Shown piece after piece: positions 48,606-58,950 of a stretch of DNA of 64,000 bases. The DNA is taken from positions 113,231,977-113,295,976 of the forward strand of contig CM043949.1 of assembly GCA_014529385.2 (NCBI GenBank), in the 5' to 3' direction. The notes under the pieces are model-generated. The model did no database searches. It worked only from the letters and a program-made list of their open reading frames with translations, and had not been told where the DNA came from. A program made the position numbers and the translations under genes. The stretch comes from Adiantum capillus-veneris (Eukaryota > Streptophyta > Polypodiopsida > Polypodiales > Pteridaceae). Position 1 is the first letter of the stretch. Every line of letters starts with the position of its first letter.

Positions 48606-49460
48606 TTATTTCAACTTGGAGAAGGTTGCCCATACACCCCTATGTCCAGCCCATAGACTCCCATGAAACTCTTGCATGAGCTTTACTTGAGTCTCTTTTT
48701 TACATATAACCCATTGTAGTGTAGCACCCTTTTGTTCAGGATGCTTCCACAAGTAACCATCCCTTAAAAAATACCCATATGATTTCCTGCGTATCCTCTT
48801 GAATTCTTGTTCAGACCAATCATTCTGTTTTGTTAGAGTACTCAAGTAGCTTCCAATAGAAAGCCAATCACATTCATAAAGATCTTTCAACAACAATTCA
48901 AGTGAATTAGTCATGCAGACATTGCTACCTTTGACATGAGAGATAGAATAGAACTTTGTGCCTACATCATCTCCCTCATCAATCATTTGTGACTCATCTT
49001 CATACCTTGCCCTTGATAGCATATCTGCCATTGTATTGTCTTTACCTATAATGTGCTTAAACTCGGGATTTAAGGACTTAATGTAGGCAATCCACCGCAA
49101 CATAGCAATGTCTGGCGTTGAGCAGCTTGTAATCATCCCAAGAAGTGGTAGACAATCTGTTTCTACAACCACACATGCACCAATTAGGTACTCTTTTCCA
49201 CTTTTCAAGGCTATAACCATACCCCGTAACTCTCTCTTTATCTGTGGTGGATAGTTTCTTTGGTGAGCACTTAGTACCTTTGCTCCAAATCTTACCACAT
49301 ACCTGTGTACTTCTTTGTCATCTCGCCCTATTGCCCATCCAATCCCTGTAGGACTGGTGTCTACTGTCACAATTATTGAGTGTCTACCTTTCTCAAAGTC
49401 GTTGCTGACTGGAGCAACTCCTTTAGCTTTTTCATGGATTTTACATGTGCTTCTGTCCAT
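48606..49460 (-). pseudogene. G2 RNase H and start of the integrase zinc module
   Basis: A 284-codon open stretch. The four RNase H acidic positions are present: VTVDTSPTGIGW, IKRELRGMV, VVETDCLPLLGM and NTMADMLSRARYE. A linker of about 90 residues follows, then LMQEFHGSLWAGHRGVWATF with the two histidines of the integrase zinc module. It overlaps the reverse transcriptase stretch in a shifted frame, so a frameshift near 49400 separates them. Confidence 0.88.
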
Positions 49461-50407
49461 TTAAAATTTTGATTCTTTCTAAGCAGCTGATAAAGAGGAT
49501 CAGCTACATGTGCATAATGTGGAATCCAAATAACATAGAAGACACATGCTCCCAGAAACCTTCTAACCTCAGTGATGCTAGTGCATGTTTCTTTCATTCT
49601 TTGGATGGCATCTACCTTTGTTGGACAAGGTTTCCTACCATATGGCCCGCACATGTGCCCCACAATGAGCATTTCATTGACACCGAACATAGACTTTTTC
49701 CCTGACAATGTAAGATTGACTTCTTCCAACCTAGACAAAATTTTATCACAATCATTTATGTGATCTACCACAAACCTGCGGCATTCCTTGAGATCCAAAG
49801 CTTCATCTTTGTCACTTTCTTCACATACTTTGATAGGAAAATCATCAATGAAAGGCATTGTGATTTGAGGAATAAAGTCATCTAAGACCTTATTCATCCC
49901 ATTCATCATATGTGCAACCGAGTTGGTTTCTCCCTGTGTACACATCCTTACCAAACCCAAAGGTGTCCTCATGGTTGTCAAGTCTCTGCTTTTGATTGCA
50001 AGCTGAAATTGATCATACCCTGAGTAGAGATCTCCCATTGAGTAGATTGCCCTCCCTGCAAATGCCTCTGCAAACTCATCCACAATTGGACCTGCTCCTA
50101 CATTTCTAATTGTCACCTTGTTTACTGGTTGCATATCTTGGATGAAGTGTAGAGAACCATTCTTCTTTGGAACTGTGAACCACTTGTTTGAGTATGGAGC
50201 ACAAGAAGGCTCCAAGATTCCCATTTTGATTTTCTCATTTAGTAGCTCTACTAACTTTGGCAAATCAGCCTTTGGAACCGGAATAGGCCGCAGATTCCAG
50301 GGCACATGAGGTATTGTGAAAATTACCATAGGAGCTACAATAGAAGGATCAACACATCCTATCTCATGTGGCTCAAATGCAAAAGCCTTACCATGTTTTG
50401 AAAGCAT
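49373..50407 (-). pseudogene. G2 reverse transcriptase
   Basis: A 344-codon open stretch with FIQDMQPVNKVTIRNVGAGP, YSMGDLYSGYDQFQLAIKS and the catalytic FIDDFPIK; later VGHMCGPYGRKPCPTKVDAI and RRFLGACVFYVIWIPHYAHV. Motifs look intact over the full domain. From memory, this style of polyprotein is frequent in basidiomycete fungi and in some early-diverging plants; this needs a database check. Confidence 0.9.
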
Positions 50408-50436
50408 TTCTTTGAAGCACTTTGTTTCCTCTTGTG

Positions 50437-50850
50437 TTAGAACTCCTCGCGACCAATCTGCAACTCTTGGAAAGACTCCTTTGTGAAGGTATGCCCAATA
50501 TTTTTAGGATTCCTCAAACTTGGTTGTAAAGAAGCCTCCTCAATCTTTTCCCTATTGTTGGGTGGTAAGGGTGAAGCTACTGGTTTCACCTTCTTTGTTA
50601 CTCTCTTGTATTTAGTTTCAACATGGACTTCTGGGCCAACTGATTGGTTTTCTTTAAAGGCTTCTATTACTTGATACATTTCCATAGAGCAAACTTCCAC
50701 AACTTCATTTTCAAGATGGAAACTAGACCCCATTATAGCATCAAGCTCACCCATAGTATCTACAAAAGAAACTTGTTCACACAAACCCAAAACATTTTCA
50801 GTAGGCTCTAGCAACCCACTCTTTTTCATGCCTATTTGTACATTATTCAC
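50437..50850 (-). pseudogene. G2 linker between protease and reverse transcriptase
   Basis: A 137-codon open stretch with mixed charged sequence (ETKYKRVTKKVKPVASPLPP, GHTFTKESFQELQIGR) that leads into the reverse transcriptase across a frame change. No motif was recognised. Confidence 0.6.
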
Positions 50851-50996
50851 ATATTACCTCTCACATCTCTTCAAATCTTCAAGTTTCGTAAAACATACTG
50901 ATCCATTCCTTGTTACCAAGGAGCCCGTTGAAAAAGTTTCACCTATTTTTGGATCAGGCGAGACCCTTTTTCTTTCTGTACCACTGCAATCTCGCT

Positions 50997-52408
50997 TTAC
51001 AATGGTACTTGGCCAAAACCCATCATTTCTCTATGATCATGAGACTCTTTGCTCACCTTTGGTAGAGGATGTTCTCTGAGGTTGTCATGATTTCTTTCAT
51101 GGTTAACACAAACTATGAGAAATTGGACAGCTCGTTTACCATCTTTTCTACGTATCCTACCATATGTTGAACCATCATCCATTACCTTTGTTTCCATTTG
51201 AGCTCCCACAATGCAGGGTTTTCCAAGGATGAGATGATATGAAGATGTATCCTGTACAAAGAAGTTTTGGTCAATCTTTACATCACCTATTGTCACCTTC
51301 ACACCTGGACATGCTGCATAAAATTCACCAGATGAATTGTTTTCCACTTTCACCATCCAACCATGATCAGTGTCCATCGGCCATTTTCACTTGTTGTAGA
51401 GACTTTTTGACATTATGTTTATTATGAACCATGGTCAATCAAGGCAACAAATGGCTCTTCAAGGTCACCTACCTTGACCAAAGTTTCTGTAGTAGCCCTT
51501 GCCCAGTGACTTCGTGAATAGTAGCTCCTAGGAATATCTTCAACTTCTTCATCATCATTTGAGAAATGCACTTGCTTCACTCTCCCACTAGATTGGTAGC
51601 ATCCTACCACGGCTCCATCATCCTCCTTATTTTGCAGATGCATCCCTTGTGTCTTCGAGGTTTCCCCTTCAACCTGTGGAGGACAAGAAACTTCGGCGAG
51701 GGTTTGCCTCTTCCTTTTGATGATGTCAATGATGTCCTCATGGAATTCACGCTTTGCAATGCCAAGAACTTCTCCCAGAGTAAACTCAATCTTGCTATTC
51801 AAGATCCTTTCCTCCAAGACTTTCTTTAAATCTGTAGCAACCTCAATATTAGATTGTAGTTTATAAGTTGGGCCTTTTGTTGGCTCTTTCTTCTTTCCTG
51901 TTGTAGACTCCTCCATGAGTACTTCAGGTGGAGATGCTCCTTGTGTTGAGGGTGTTTGAGAAGGCATTGAGTCGCTTCTTCCCCCACTTCTAGAAGCTCT
52001 TTTTGATGGTCCTTCATCAGCATTCTCACATCTGCGCTTCTCTTCTACAGTTGCCTCATTTTGTTGGCATTTTGTAATGTAGACATGCACTAACAATGAG
52101 TCCACTGGATCATTCCATCCTGTTTCTAGACGTATGCAATCACCTGCTTCATGTAGAATCTCTTTTGTAAGCTTTCCCTTTTTAGCTAATTGCATGACAT
52201 TTGGCCAAATTTGACCATGATGGTCAATCACCTCTTCATCACAAAAATGCTCAATTTTTACTCCATAAGTAGCTGCCTCAACTGAAGAGGTGGCATGCTT
52301 AGTTGCCATATCTTCAACTAAGATTTGCATTCCCCCCTTCCCAAAGTTAGTTCTCAAGGGTAGACCTATCTCTCTACCATCCTTAAAAACGACAACATCT
52401 TTTGACAA
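50997..52408 (-). pseudogene. G2 gag C-terminal region and aspartic protease
   Basis: The right part (51422-52408, 328 codons) is a hydrophilic linker and basic region (RKSQQ-type and Ser/Thr/Pro-rich) ending in FVALIDHGS, the protease active site in a DHGS form, where a stop and frame change occur. The left part (50997-51377) continues the protease: HGWMVKVENNSSGEFYAACP, VTIGDVKIDQNFFVQDTSSY and LILGKPCI. The order gag then protease then reverse transcriptase is normal gypsy. Confidence 0.8.
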
Positions 52409-52519
52409 AGCATCACTAAAATCATCCCTTCTTACATGGTCTGTACTATCACACCAAATACATCTATTAACAAACCCTTCTTTGGGCTGTTGTCTTTGCC
52501 TAGAAATCGGCCCTGACGG

Positions 52520-53341
52520 TTAGCCTTTTTCTTCAAGCTTTGCAAGCTTCACCTTCAAGTCACGCATTCCCTTCACAAGCTCATCTAGCATGGACTCATC
52601 AAACTTCGGAATGATAAAAGTAGGCTTTACCATTTTGTCAGGAGTTGAGGTTGAAGGACTTGTAGTGTTTACTACCATCTTGTCTCTTCTTCTTTGTTGT
52701 TTGGCAAGCAGTGAAACAGCACCTTCAACCTCATTCCAGTCGGTCTTTAGTCCTTGTTCAACATCTTTATCTTCAAGAAGAAGCTCCAAATTTTCTTGAA
52801 ACTCTTTACCTACGGCTTGTAAGAAAAGATCTGTCTTCTCTGCATCTAGTGTGGCCCTTTCTGTCCTGATGAGTTGTGCATAGCACCGCTCAAATTCCCT
52901 AAGTAGCTCTGTTATTGATAGTCCTTGCTTTGGCTTGACTACCCATTCTAAGAATGTCCTTTTGGTCACTCTCTCCGAGTCCTCCATGAAATATTCCTCC
53001 TTTAAAGCTACTTTGAGTTCTTCCCAATTTCTCCCATGCCCATCTTTAATTGCCCTAACATGCTCCCTAATTTTTGGAGCAACAACTAGCTCAAAGCTTT
53101 AAATCATCTCACCTTCTCACACGTGATGCAACTCCATCTCCTTCACATACTCGCGTAAGTACTTGGTTACATCTTTGCCATTGAATTGATCTATTCTGTT
53201 GATGACCGTTTGTATGGCCTTCATTGCAGAAATCTCCCTTCTTTCAGTGGCATGTTGTTGTTGCATGAACATTGCAAATGCTTTAAAAATTTGCATTGTT
53301 GTTGGGTAAAAATGCATACCCCTGTTGCTCAACATGATCAC
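52520..53341 (-). pseudogene. G2 gag
   Basis: Gag opens near 53341 (FKAFAMFMQQQHATERREIS, IDQFNGKDVTKYLREYVKEM) with the capsid-type region, breaks near 53110, and resumes at 52987 with DSERVTKRTFLEWVVKPKQG and LLREFERCYAQLIRTERATL. No zinc knuckle CxxC..H..C was found in the visible frames. Stops near 53100 and 52985 inactivate it. Confidence 0.8.
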
Positions 53342-53374
53342 CCATGGTTACCCACAAACTCTCACCCTGGCAGT

Positions 53375-53392
53375 TTCGCATCGGGTTCACCA
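53375..53392 (-). promoter_or_regulatory. G2 primer-binding site (candidate)
   Basis: TGGTGAACCCGATGCGAA on the minus strand, six bases inside the 5' LTR end. The tRNA was not identified. Confidence 0.55.
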
Positions 53393-53599
53393 AAAATATG
53401 TTGAAAAATTTGCAGTCTTTCCAGGAAAGCACCGAGCTTATGGCTGTGAGAATTTGTGAGAGAACTCCAAAAAAACTATATGAAGGAGTTAAACCATAGA
53501 TTCCATGAAGACTAGGGTTTGAAAAGAAGTGCAATCAAAGAAGCCCCACTCTTTCTCTCTTGCGCTCACACACACAAAGAAAGAACACAAAAGAGAGTG

Positions 53600-53812
53600 T
53601 CAAAACAACACAAAGATGAAAACATCAAGGCTATGGTCATATTGTATCATGGGTAATATGAAAGGGTTAATAGATGAGTCAATAGCATTCAATCTTGGCT
53701 GACCAAATAGGCTACGAATTGTTCTTTGGAATTGTAGATTTGTGCTTACCATAGTATATATATTTTGTCTAGTGATTGGGATTAATTGTGTGTACAAATC
53801 ATCTTGGTTCAT
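53600..53812 (-). CDS. G2 leader small ORF A
   Basis: A 70-codon ATG frame (MNQDDLYTQLIPITRQNIY start, LQFQRTIRSLFGQPRLNAID centre, VFIFVLF end). Its ATG overlaps the stop of ORF B as ATGA, the classic layout for coupled termination and reinitiation. It lies in the U5-side part of the 5' LTR, ahead of the primer site and gag. Protein identity with G1 ORF A is high while codons differ. Function unknown. Confidence 0.75.
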   Translation of the reverse strand: MNQDDLYTQLIPITRQNIYTMVSTNLQFQRTIRSLFGQPRLNAIDSSINPFILPMIQYDHSLDVFIFVLF

Positions 53813-54027
53813 AGCAAAATAACTACGCTTACGTCAAAAGAAAATTTATAGTCTATGAGAGGTAGTATGATGGGATCTGGTGATAGAAGTATTTCATTGA
53901 GCCTTTCTAGACCAAAGAGAAACATTATACGTTGTTGAAAGTGTATTTTACGGTTAATCCATACGTTAATTCTAATAGATCGTACAGAGTGAAAGCGATA
54001 GAAATTATCATCATGTGGGTTATTCAT
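53809..54027 (-). CDS. G2 leader small ORF B
   Basis: A 72-codon ATG frame with SIRINVWINRKIHFQQRIMF, LSPDPIILPLIDYKFSFDVS and a VSVVILL end. It precedes ORF A here, the reverse of the G1 order. It matches G1 ORF B over its length from residue 15 on; the first 14 residues differ. Function unknown. Confidence 0.75.
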   Translation of the reverse strand: MNNPHDDNFYRFHSVRSIRINVWINRKIHFQQRIMFLFGLERLNEILLSPDPIILPLIDYKFSFDVSVVILL

Positions 54028-55445
54028 CTAGGATAGTATGTGAGAAATGTAGATATGAGAGAAGTGAAGAGATGAGAAGTTTCCCTCCCAAGCCCTATTC
54101 TTGTCCGTAGGCAATAAGGATACTGCGGGGAGAGATGTACTTATAGCAAGGAGAACCTAGAATTTGTAGAGAGGATGAATTACTAAGAATGAGAGAGATA
54201 GGTTTGGTTAAGGAGATGAGATTAGATATATATATATGTTGGATTGGAGATGAAAAAAAAAACAACAAGAAATCAAGAAAACATCAATGTAGAACACAGC
54301 TTACTTGACAAACCCTTCGGCACTATTATTGATGGAGAGAGAAGAAGACGAGAGAATTCAACTTTGATTGATACGCCAAGTCTAGGATCCTCTTTGATTA
54401 GAGTTGATCTTCCAAGGATAGCATGCAAGAATGGCTAGTCTTCCTCTAGGAGAAAGTGTAGGCTTAGGCTTATGTTAATGGCTAAGTACAATTTGGCATT
54501 ACTACTCACTCCTTCATGAATTTCTCTCATCAATGGCTTGAATGTTGACTGAGTTTCAAGGAAGAAGAGGCCCCCTTTTATAAGTGAAGGGAACCCCCAA
54601 GGGTTTACACAAGAAGAAAGGAGCTAGTGTGAACAAAAACTGGAAAAGTTGAAAATGAGTTGTCCCTGCATGATGTGGGAAGACTGGGGTCTAGTATTTT
54701 TATCATATCTCCTCAACTGTGGTTCCAAATAAAAAAGTACAATTATGGGCAAAAACTTCAGCTCATTACCTACAACTTTGTTTTTATATGCATTTTTCAA
54801 TTCGTATTGGAACCTTGTGTAAAAAAAGCATCAAAATAGGGTATAGTTTTGGCAGCAAAAGTCTTCTTGTGGTCCTCTTAGCCTAGACTTTTATTTGATC
54901 CAATGGACACCTCATGCCATATGAAAGCATGACATTGCTCCTTGACAAATTATTGTAATCATGCTTGCAATAATACATTAAAATAAGTGTATCTTTGAAA
55001 TCATGCCTCCTAGTGTCCCACTAGGATTTGATTTCCTCTTAGTAGCTATTTAAAAAGAAATATAAGAAAAATATGAAAAATACATAGAATATATATAGAT
55101 TGGAAATTACCTTAGATATAGGATCTAGATAGGGTGTGAGATAATAATGAGATGGTAGAAAGAAAGAATCAATGCTTTTGGCCCCAAGTTAAAGAGGCGG
55201 AGCTATTGACGCTTTTCCCATAGTACTTTTTTATGGTAAAGTAAGAATACATTACCCTTGAGATAAATAATAGGATGAGATAGAAAGCTTATTGTTATAC
55301 TTACATATGCATATGTACATTATAGGAAATATAATGTACATATGCATATGTACATTATAGGAAATATAATTATGTATCTAAAAAGTTACAAGATAGATCT
55401 TGTAGCATGTGTTCCCACTATGTACGTGTCACAGCACGACAACGT

Positions 55446-55691
55446 GTTCCTTCTTGAACAATGAAATGCACATTCCTGAACATGTGCTGCTCGCAGATAT
55501 ATGTTATATTTTTTAAGATTGATGCATAACCTTAAAATGTTATCGGTTCCTAAGTGATACAACCTTCCTGCAATCAACTGAAGATTTTCGGATTGCTGAA
55601 TAGTAACTTGTTTCTGGTTGTATTCTTTTCTATCAAACTCTCCTCCATAGGTTAATAGAGTAAAAACATCCTGAGACCACTTTGGTATCAT
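55446..55691 (-). pseudogene. G3 linker and first half of the first integrase zinc module
   Basis: WSQDVFTLLTYGGEFDRKEY, NLQLIAGRLYHLGTDNILRL and LRAAHVQECAFHCSRRN lead up to the G2 insertion at 55441. The two histidines of the zinc module lie in the last block. The frame resumes after G2 at 45477. A stop near 55700 separates this from the RNase H. Confidence 0.8.
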
Positions 55692-55706
55692 TTCTATGTT
55701 GAATAC

Positions 55707-56261
55707 CTACGCATGTGGCATGTCGTCATCTACACCTATAGGGTCATCTCCATTCGTCAACCTCGAAAGGTGATCCGCTCTAAGATTTGTCTTTCCTTTC
55801 TTTACTACTACTGTGAAGTCGAATTCTAATAAGATGATGAACCATCTCACTATCCGTCCCGTATTGCATGGTTTGTTCACTAGGTAGAGCAAGGCTTGAT
55901 GATCTATGAAAAACACAAACTTATTGGCTAGAAGATAATGCCGAAATTTCTTCACAGCATAAATCATTCCTAATCCCTCTCGCTCTGTTGTTGTGTAATT
56001 CCTTTCAGCATTGTTGAGTTGTTGACTAGCATAGCATATTGGAAAATCCAAGTTTCCTTCTTCTAGGTGAGCCAGGATGTATCCTATTGCATATGCTAAA
56101 GCATCTATATGCACATGGAATATCTTCTCCCAATCTGTTGATTTCAAAACTGGAGTAGTAATGAGTGCCTCTTTCAGTTTCTTGAAGGATTCCTCACACT
56201 CCTCTGTCCATTCGAAATTCACTATTAGCTTGTAAAGTGGCTGGTCTATTATAGCATACAT
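55707..56261 (-). pseudogene. G3 RNase H
   Basis: A 184-codon open stretch: EECEESFKKLKEALITTPVL (reverse transcriptase connection), HVHIDALAYAIGYILA, YASQQLNNAERNYTTTEREG, HYLLANKFVFFIDHQALLYL and LRADHLSRLTNGDDP. Order and motifs fit gypsy RNase H. It is separated from reverse transcriptase by a short region with stops (56262-56303). Confidence 0.9.
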
Positions 56262-56303
56262 GTAAATGAATCATTTATAATATCCACAATGTCCCATAAA
56301 CCT

Positions 56304-57020
56304 TTACACTTGTTTCGTGTTGGTTGGTCTAGGCATATCCACTATTACTTTTATCTTTTCCATATCCGTGGATATTCCGTTATGTGAGACAATATGTCCC
56401 AGAATTCTGCCTTGTCGGACCATAAACACACACTTCTCACGATTGAGACAAATGCAATATGTCCTACATTTCTCGAATACCTTTCTTAGGTGTTCTAGAT
56501 GCTCATCTCTCAGAAGAGAGTGTATACACAGGTCATCCATGTGTATTTCTAGAAACAACCTCAAGTACTCTTTGAATGCATGCATCATCAGCCTTTGGAA
56601 TGTTGCGGGAGCATTAGTTAAACCAAATGGCATAACTCGATACGCATAAATTCCCCACTCCGTTGCAAAAGCTATTTTGTGTTGATCCTCTGGCGCAATG
56701 GCAAGCTGATTATATCCTGAAAATCCATCTAGAAAGGAATATGCTCTTTTCCCCAATACACGTTCTAGAACATGATCAGTTATTGGCAAGGGATAATTGT
56801 CCCTGATTGTCGCAGCATTTAGTTTCTTCAAATTGACACACACTCGGTGTTTCCCGTTTTTATTAGGCACTACCACAATCGGAGATACCCAATCCGTGTG
56901 TTCAATCTCATATATGAATTCAACTTCCATTAGCTTGTCTATTTCTTCTTTGATTCGCTTAGCAAACGTGTCATTATACATGTACGATCTCTGTCTGCTA
57001 GGCTTAGCGTCTTGTTTCAA
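56304..57020 (-). pseudogene. G3 reverse transcriptase
   Basis: A 238-codon open stretch: WVSPIVVVPNKNGKHRVCVN, LKKLNAATIRDNYPLPITDH, YSFLDGFSGYNQLAIAPEDQ, YRVMPFGLTNAPATFQRLM and catalytic IHMDDLCIHS. Both aspartates are present. The start overlaps the upstream ORF as ATGA, so the original polyprotein was continuous or nearly so. Confidence 0.92.
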
Positions 57021-58249
57021 TGGAATAGTGTGTTGGCATATTGATGGATCGACTCCTTTTCAGTCCTTGTACGACCATGCAAACACATCCTTGTATTTCT
57101 GAGAAGACTCAAAAGTCTCTCTTCTTCTTCTGGAGACAAATCTATAGTTATGTATACCGGTCTCGGTTCCTCTCCTGGAGCTGCTAAATAAACCTTTTTA
57201 GCGTCCTCCGGTCCATCATAGGATTCGTTCTCCTTTCTTTCTCTGATAGGCTGGGTTAATATCACCTTCCTATCCTCTATCGTAAATTTCCTGTAGTGAG
57301 AGGGAACATCCATGTTTCCCTTGATATTGGCGTTTTCGTCCTCACCACTCTCGATTTCTGTCATCCAAACTTCTTTCAGAGTTTTCTTTAACTCTCTGTA
57401 CTTGTTTCGACGTTCTAATTTGGATTCTTTTTTTTCCTTGTTTCTAATGTTCTTTTCCTCTTTATCTGTTCCGGTTTTTGTTTCACTGGGTTGAACTCGA
57501 TTTCTTGAGCTTCGTTTGTCTTTCCATGAGCTCGTTTCCACCTTTCCTCTCATTCTTCCAGAAATCTTGTCCTTGACACAATCTTCCACCTTTACTAGCA
57601 TTAGGAATTGGTTTTTCTCTCTTATCCTAGGCATCGGATTGTTTCCAACCCCTTTCGTTTTTCTCTTTTCTCTGTAGCGTTTCTGGCATTTTTCAGTCTG
57701 ATTTGGGAAGTCGTAGAATCTGACATCCTTTATTGTTTCCTCGTTCTCGCTTGAGTTGTCTGTGGACTCATTGTCAACTTCATTTCCCCATTCTAGATGA
57801 TCGAGAATGTCGTGAAACATCTCCTCTTCATCTTCCTTGTCTGGTGTATCAATATTTTCAGTCTCCTTTTCGAGTACAGCTCTCATCATGAAGTACGGAA
57901 CCACATCATATCCATCTTTATCACAGAACTTCGTTGTGGGACCATCTTGAATTGCACAAACATCTAGGGTTGCTAGAATGTGTGTCCATTCTAATGGTTC
58001 AAGTGCATCCTCTGGAAAGGGTTCACCTATATAAGTTTCGTCTTCAATTGCCCTTTCTAAAACACATTCTTCGCGCTTCAGACTTCCACAGTTCAAATCT
58101 CCACACATCCATAAGGGTTTGCCTAACCAAGCTGGAAACTCTGATCCTGCCAAAGTAGCTGAATCAAACTCTTCAACTGGTGTTCGATTCATATCCTTGT
58201 AGCTATGGTCTTTTAGGTTCACACGAGTAGTGGTTTCCATATGTCTCAA
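57017..58249 (-). pseudogene. G3 protease-reverse transcriptase linker
   Basis: A 410-codon open stretch: TTRVNLKDHSYKDMNRTPVE at the start, an acidic middle (DHLEWGNEVDNESTDNSSEN), a very basic Lys/Arg/Glu part (KNIRNKEKKESKLERRNKYR) and PVYITIDLSPEEEERLLSLL before reverse transcriptase. Gypsy families vary in this region; no domain was recognised. Confidence 0.75.
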
Positions 58250-58817
58250 GTATATATGGTCGTAACCCCAATCCTAGACCATTTTCAACTGTCTCATGAA
58301 CAGTCTTCCAAGTATAATATCATCATTATTCTCCTTGCCAAAGTCAACAATAGCAAAAGTATGCTCATACTCTCGTGTTAACTCCCTGGAATTCAACTGA
58401 TAAGGTTGTATTCCCCTCTTCGCCTTCGCAATACTCTCCGACCTTGTTCAAAGGTACAAGCTTAGCGTTTTTTTGTGGCTTACTCAGCTCTTGTATGCCC
58501 TCTTGGAGTTTTGCAGTTGGTTCTTTTATCCCAAATTTCTCCAAGCATTTTCCTACAGTTGCCCACATGTTTGGTCGTAGTCTCAAAAGCTCAGCTAGGG
58601 TGATAGTGCATGTCACTGGTGTTGACAAAATCTCTATCAATCCTTGCGAGTACATAACTTTTTCTGAAGAGATTCCTTGTGAGGGAAGCGCTCTAATCTC
58701 AGATTTTGCTTCGTATTCTTCTAAGTATGAAGGTAAGGTATTCAACGAATGAGGTTTACTCTCTATTGTTCTAAGAGAGCCTCCATATCCCCAGTAAGAA
58801 TGCAGATCTAAGTCCAC
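58250..58817 (-). pseudogene. G3 protease region
   Basis: An open stretch (58365-58817) has ITLAELLRLRPNMWATVGKC and SVEFQGVNTRV. Beyond it, in shifted frame, the sequence has FAIVDFGKENNDDIILGRLF, the ILGR motif of retropepsins. The D(S/T)G active site was not found in readable form. A nonsense codon and a frameshift lie near 58360-58270. Confidence 0.65.
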
Positions 58818-58950
58818 TTGAGATCCTGTCTCAAATTACTCTATGGGGAGATTCCTAATGTCCTTTTCCCCATTAGTCTGATTGGCTTGACAACTCAGCT
58901 TGTTTGCAAAGTTTTCCTCTCTCACTTGTTTCCAAAACTCATTGTGATAC

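Larger units (their letters stand above)
45482..55441 (-). mobile_element. G2: Ty3/gypsy element inserted in G3 integrase
   Basis: About 9.96 kb with two LTRs of 1.96 and 2.04 kb, ends TGTCG...CGACA, and a 4-bp target duplication ACGT (45478-45481 and 55442-55445). The minus strand encodes gag, protease, reverse transcriptase, RNase H and integrase of a gypsy family quite different from G1 and G3. Stops and frameshifts are moderate. Its leader ORFs A and B lie inside the LTRs. Removing it with one ACGT restores the G3 frame. Confidence 0.95.
53399..55441 (-). repeat. G2 5' LTR
   Basis: 2,043 bp. On the minus strand it begins TGTCGTGCTGTGACACG and ends GCAAATTTTTCAACA. Leader ORFs B and A lie in its last third. 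Confidence 0.93.
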
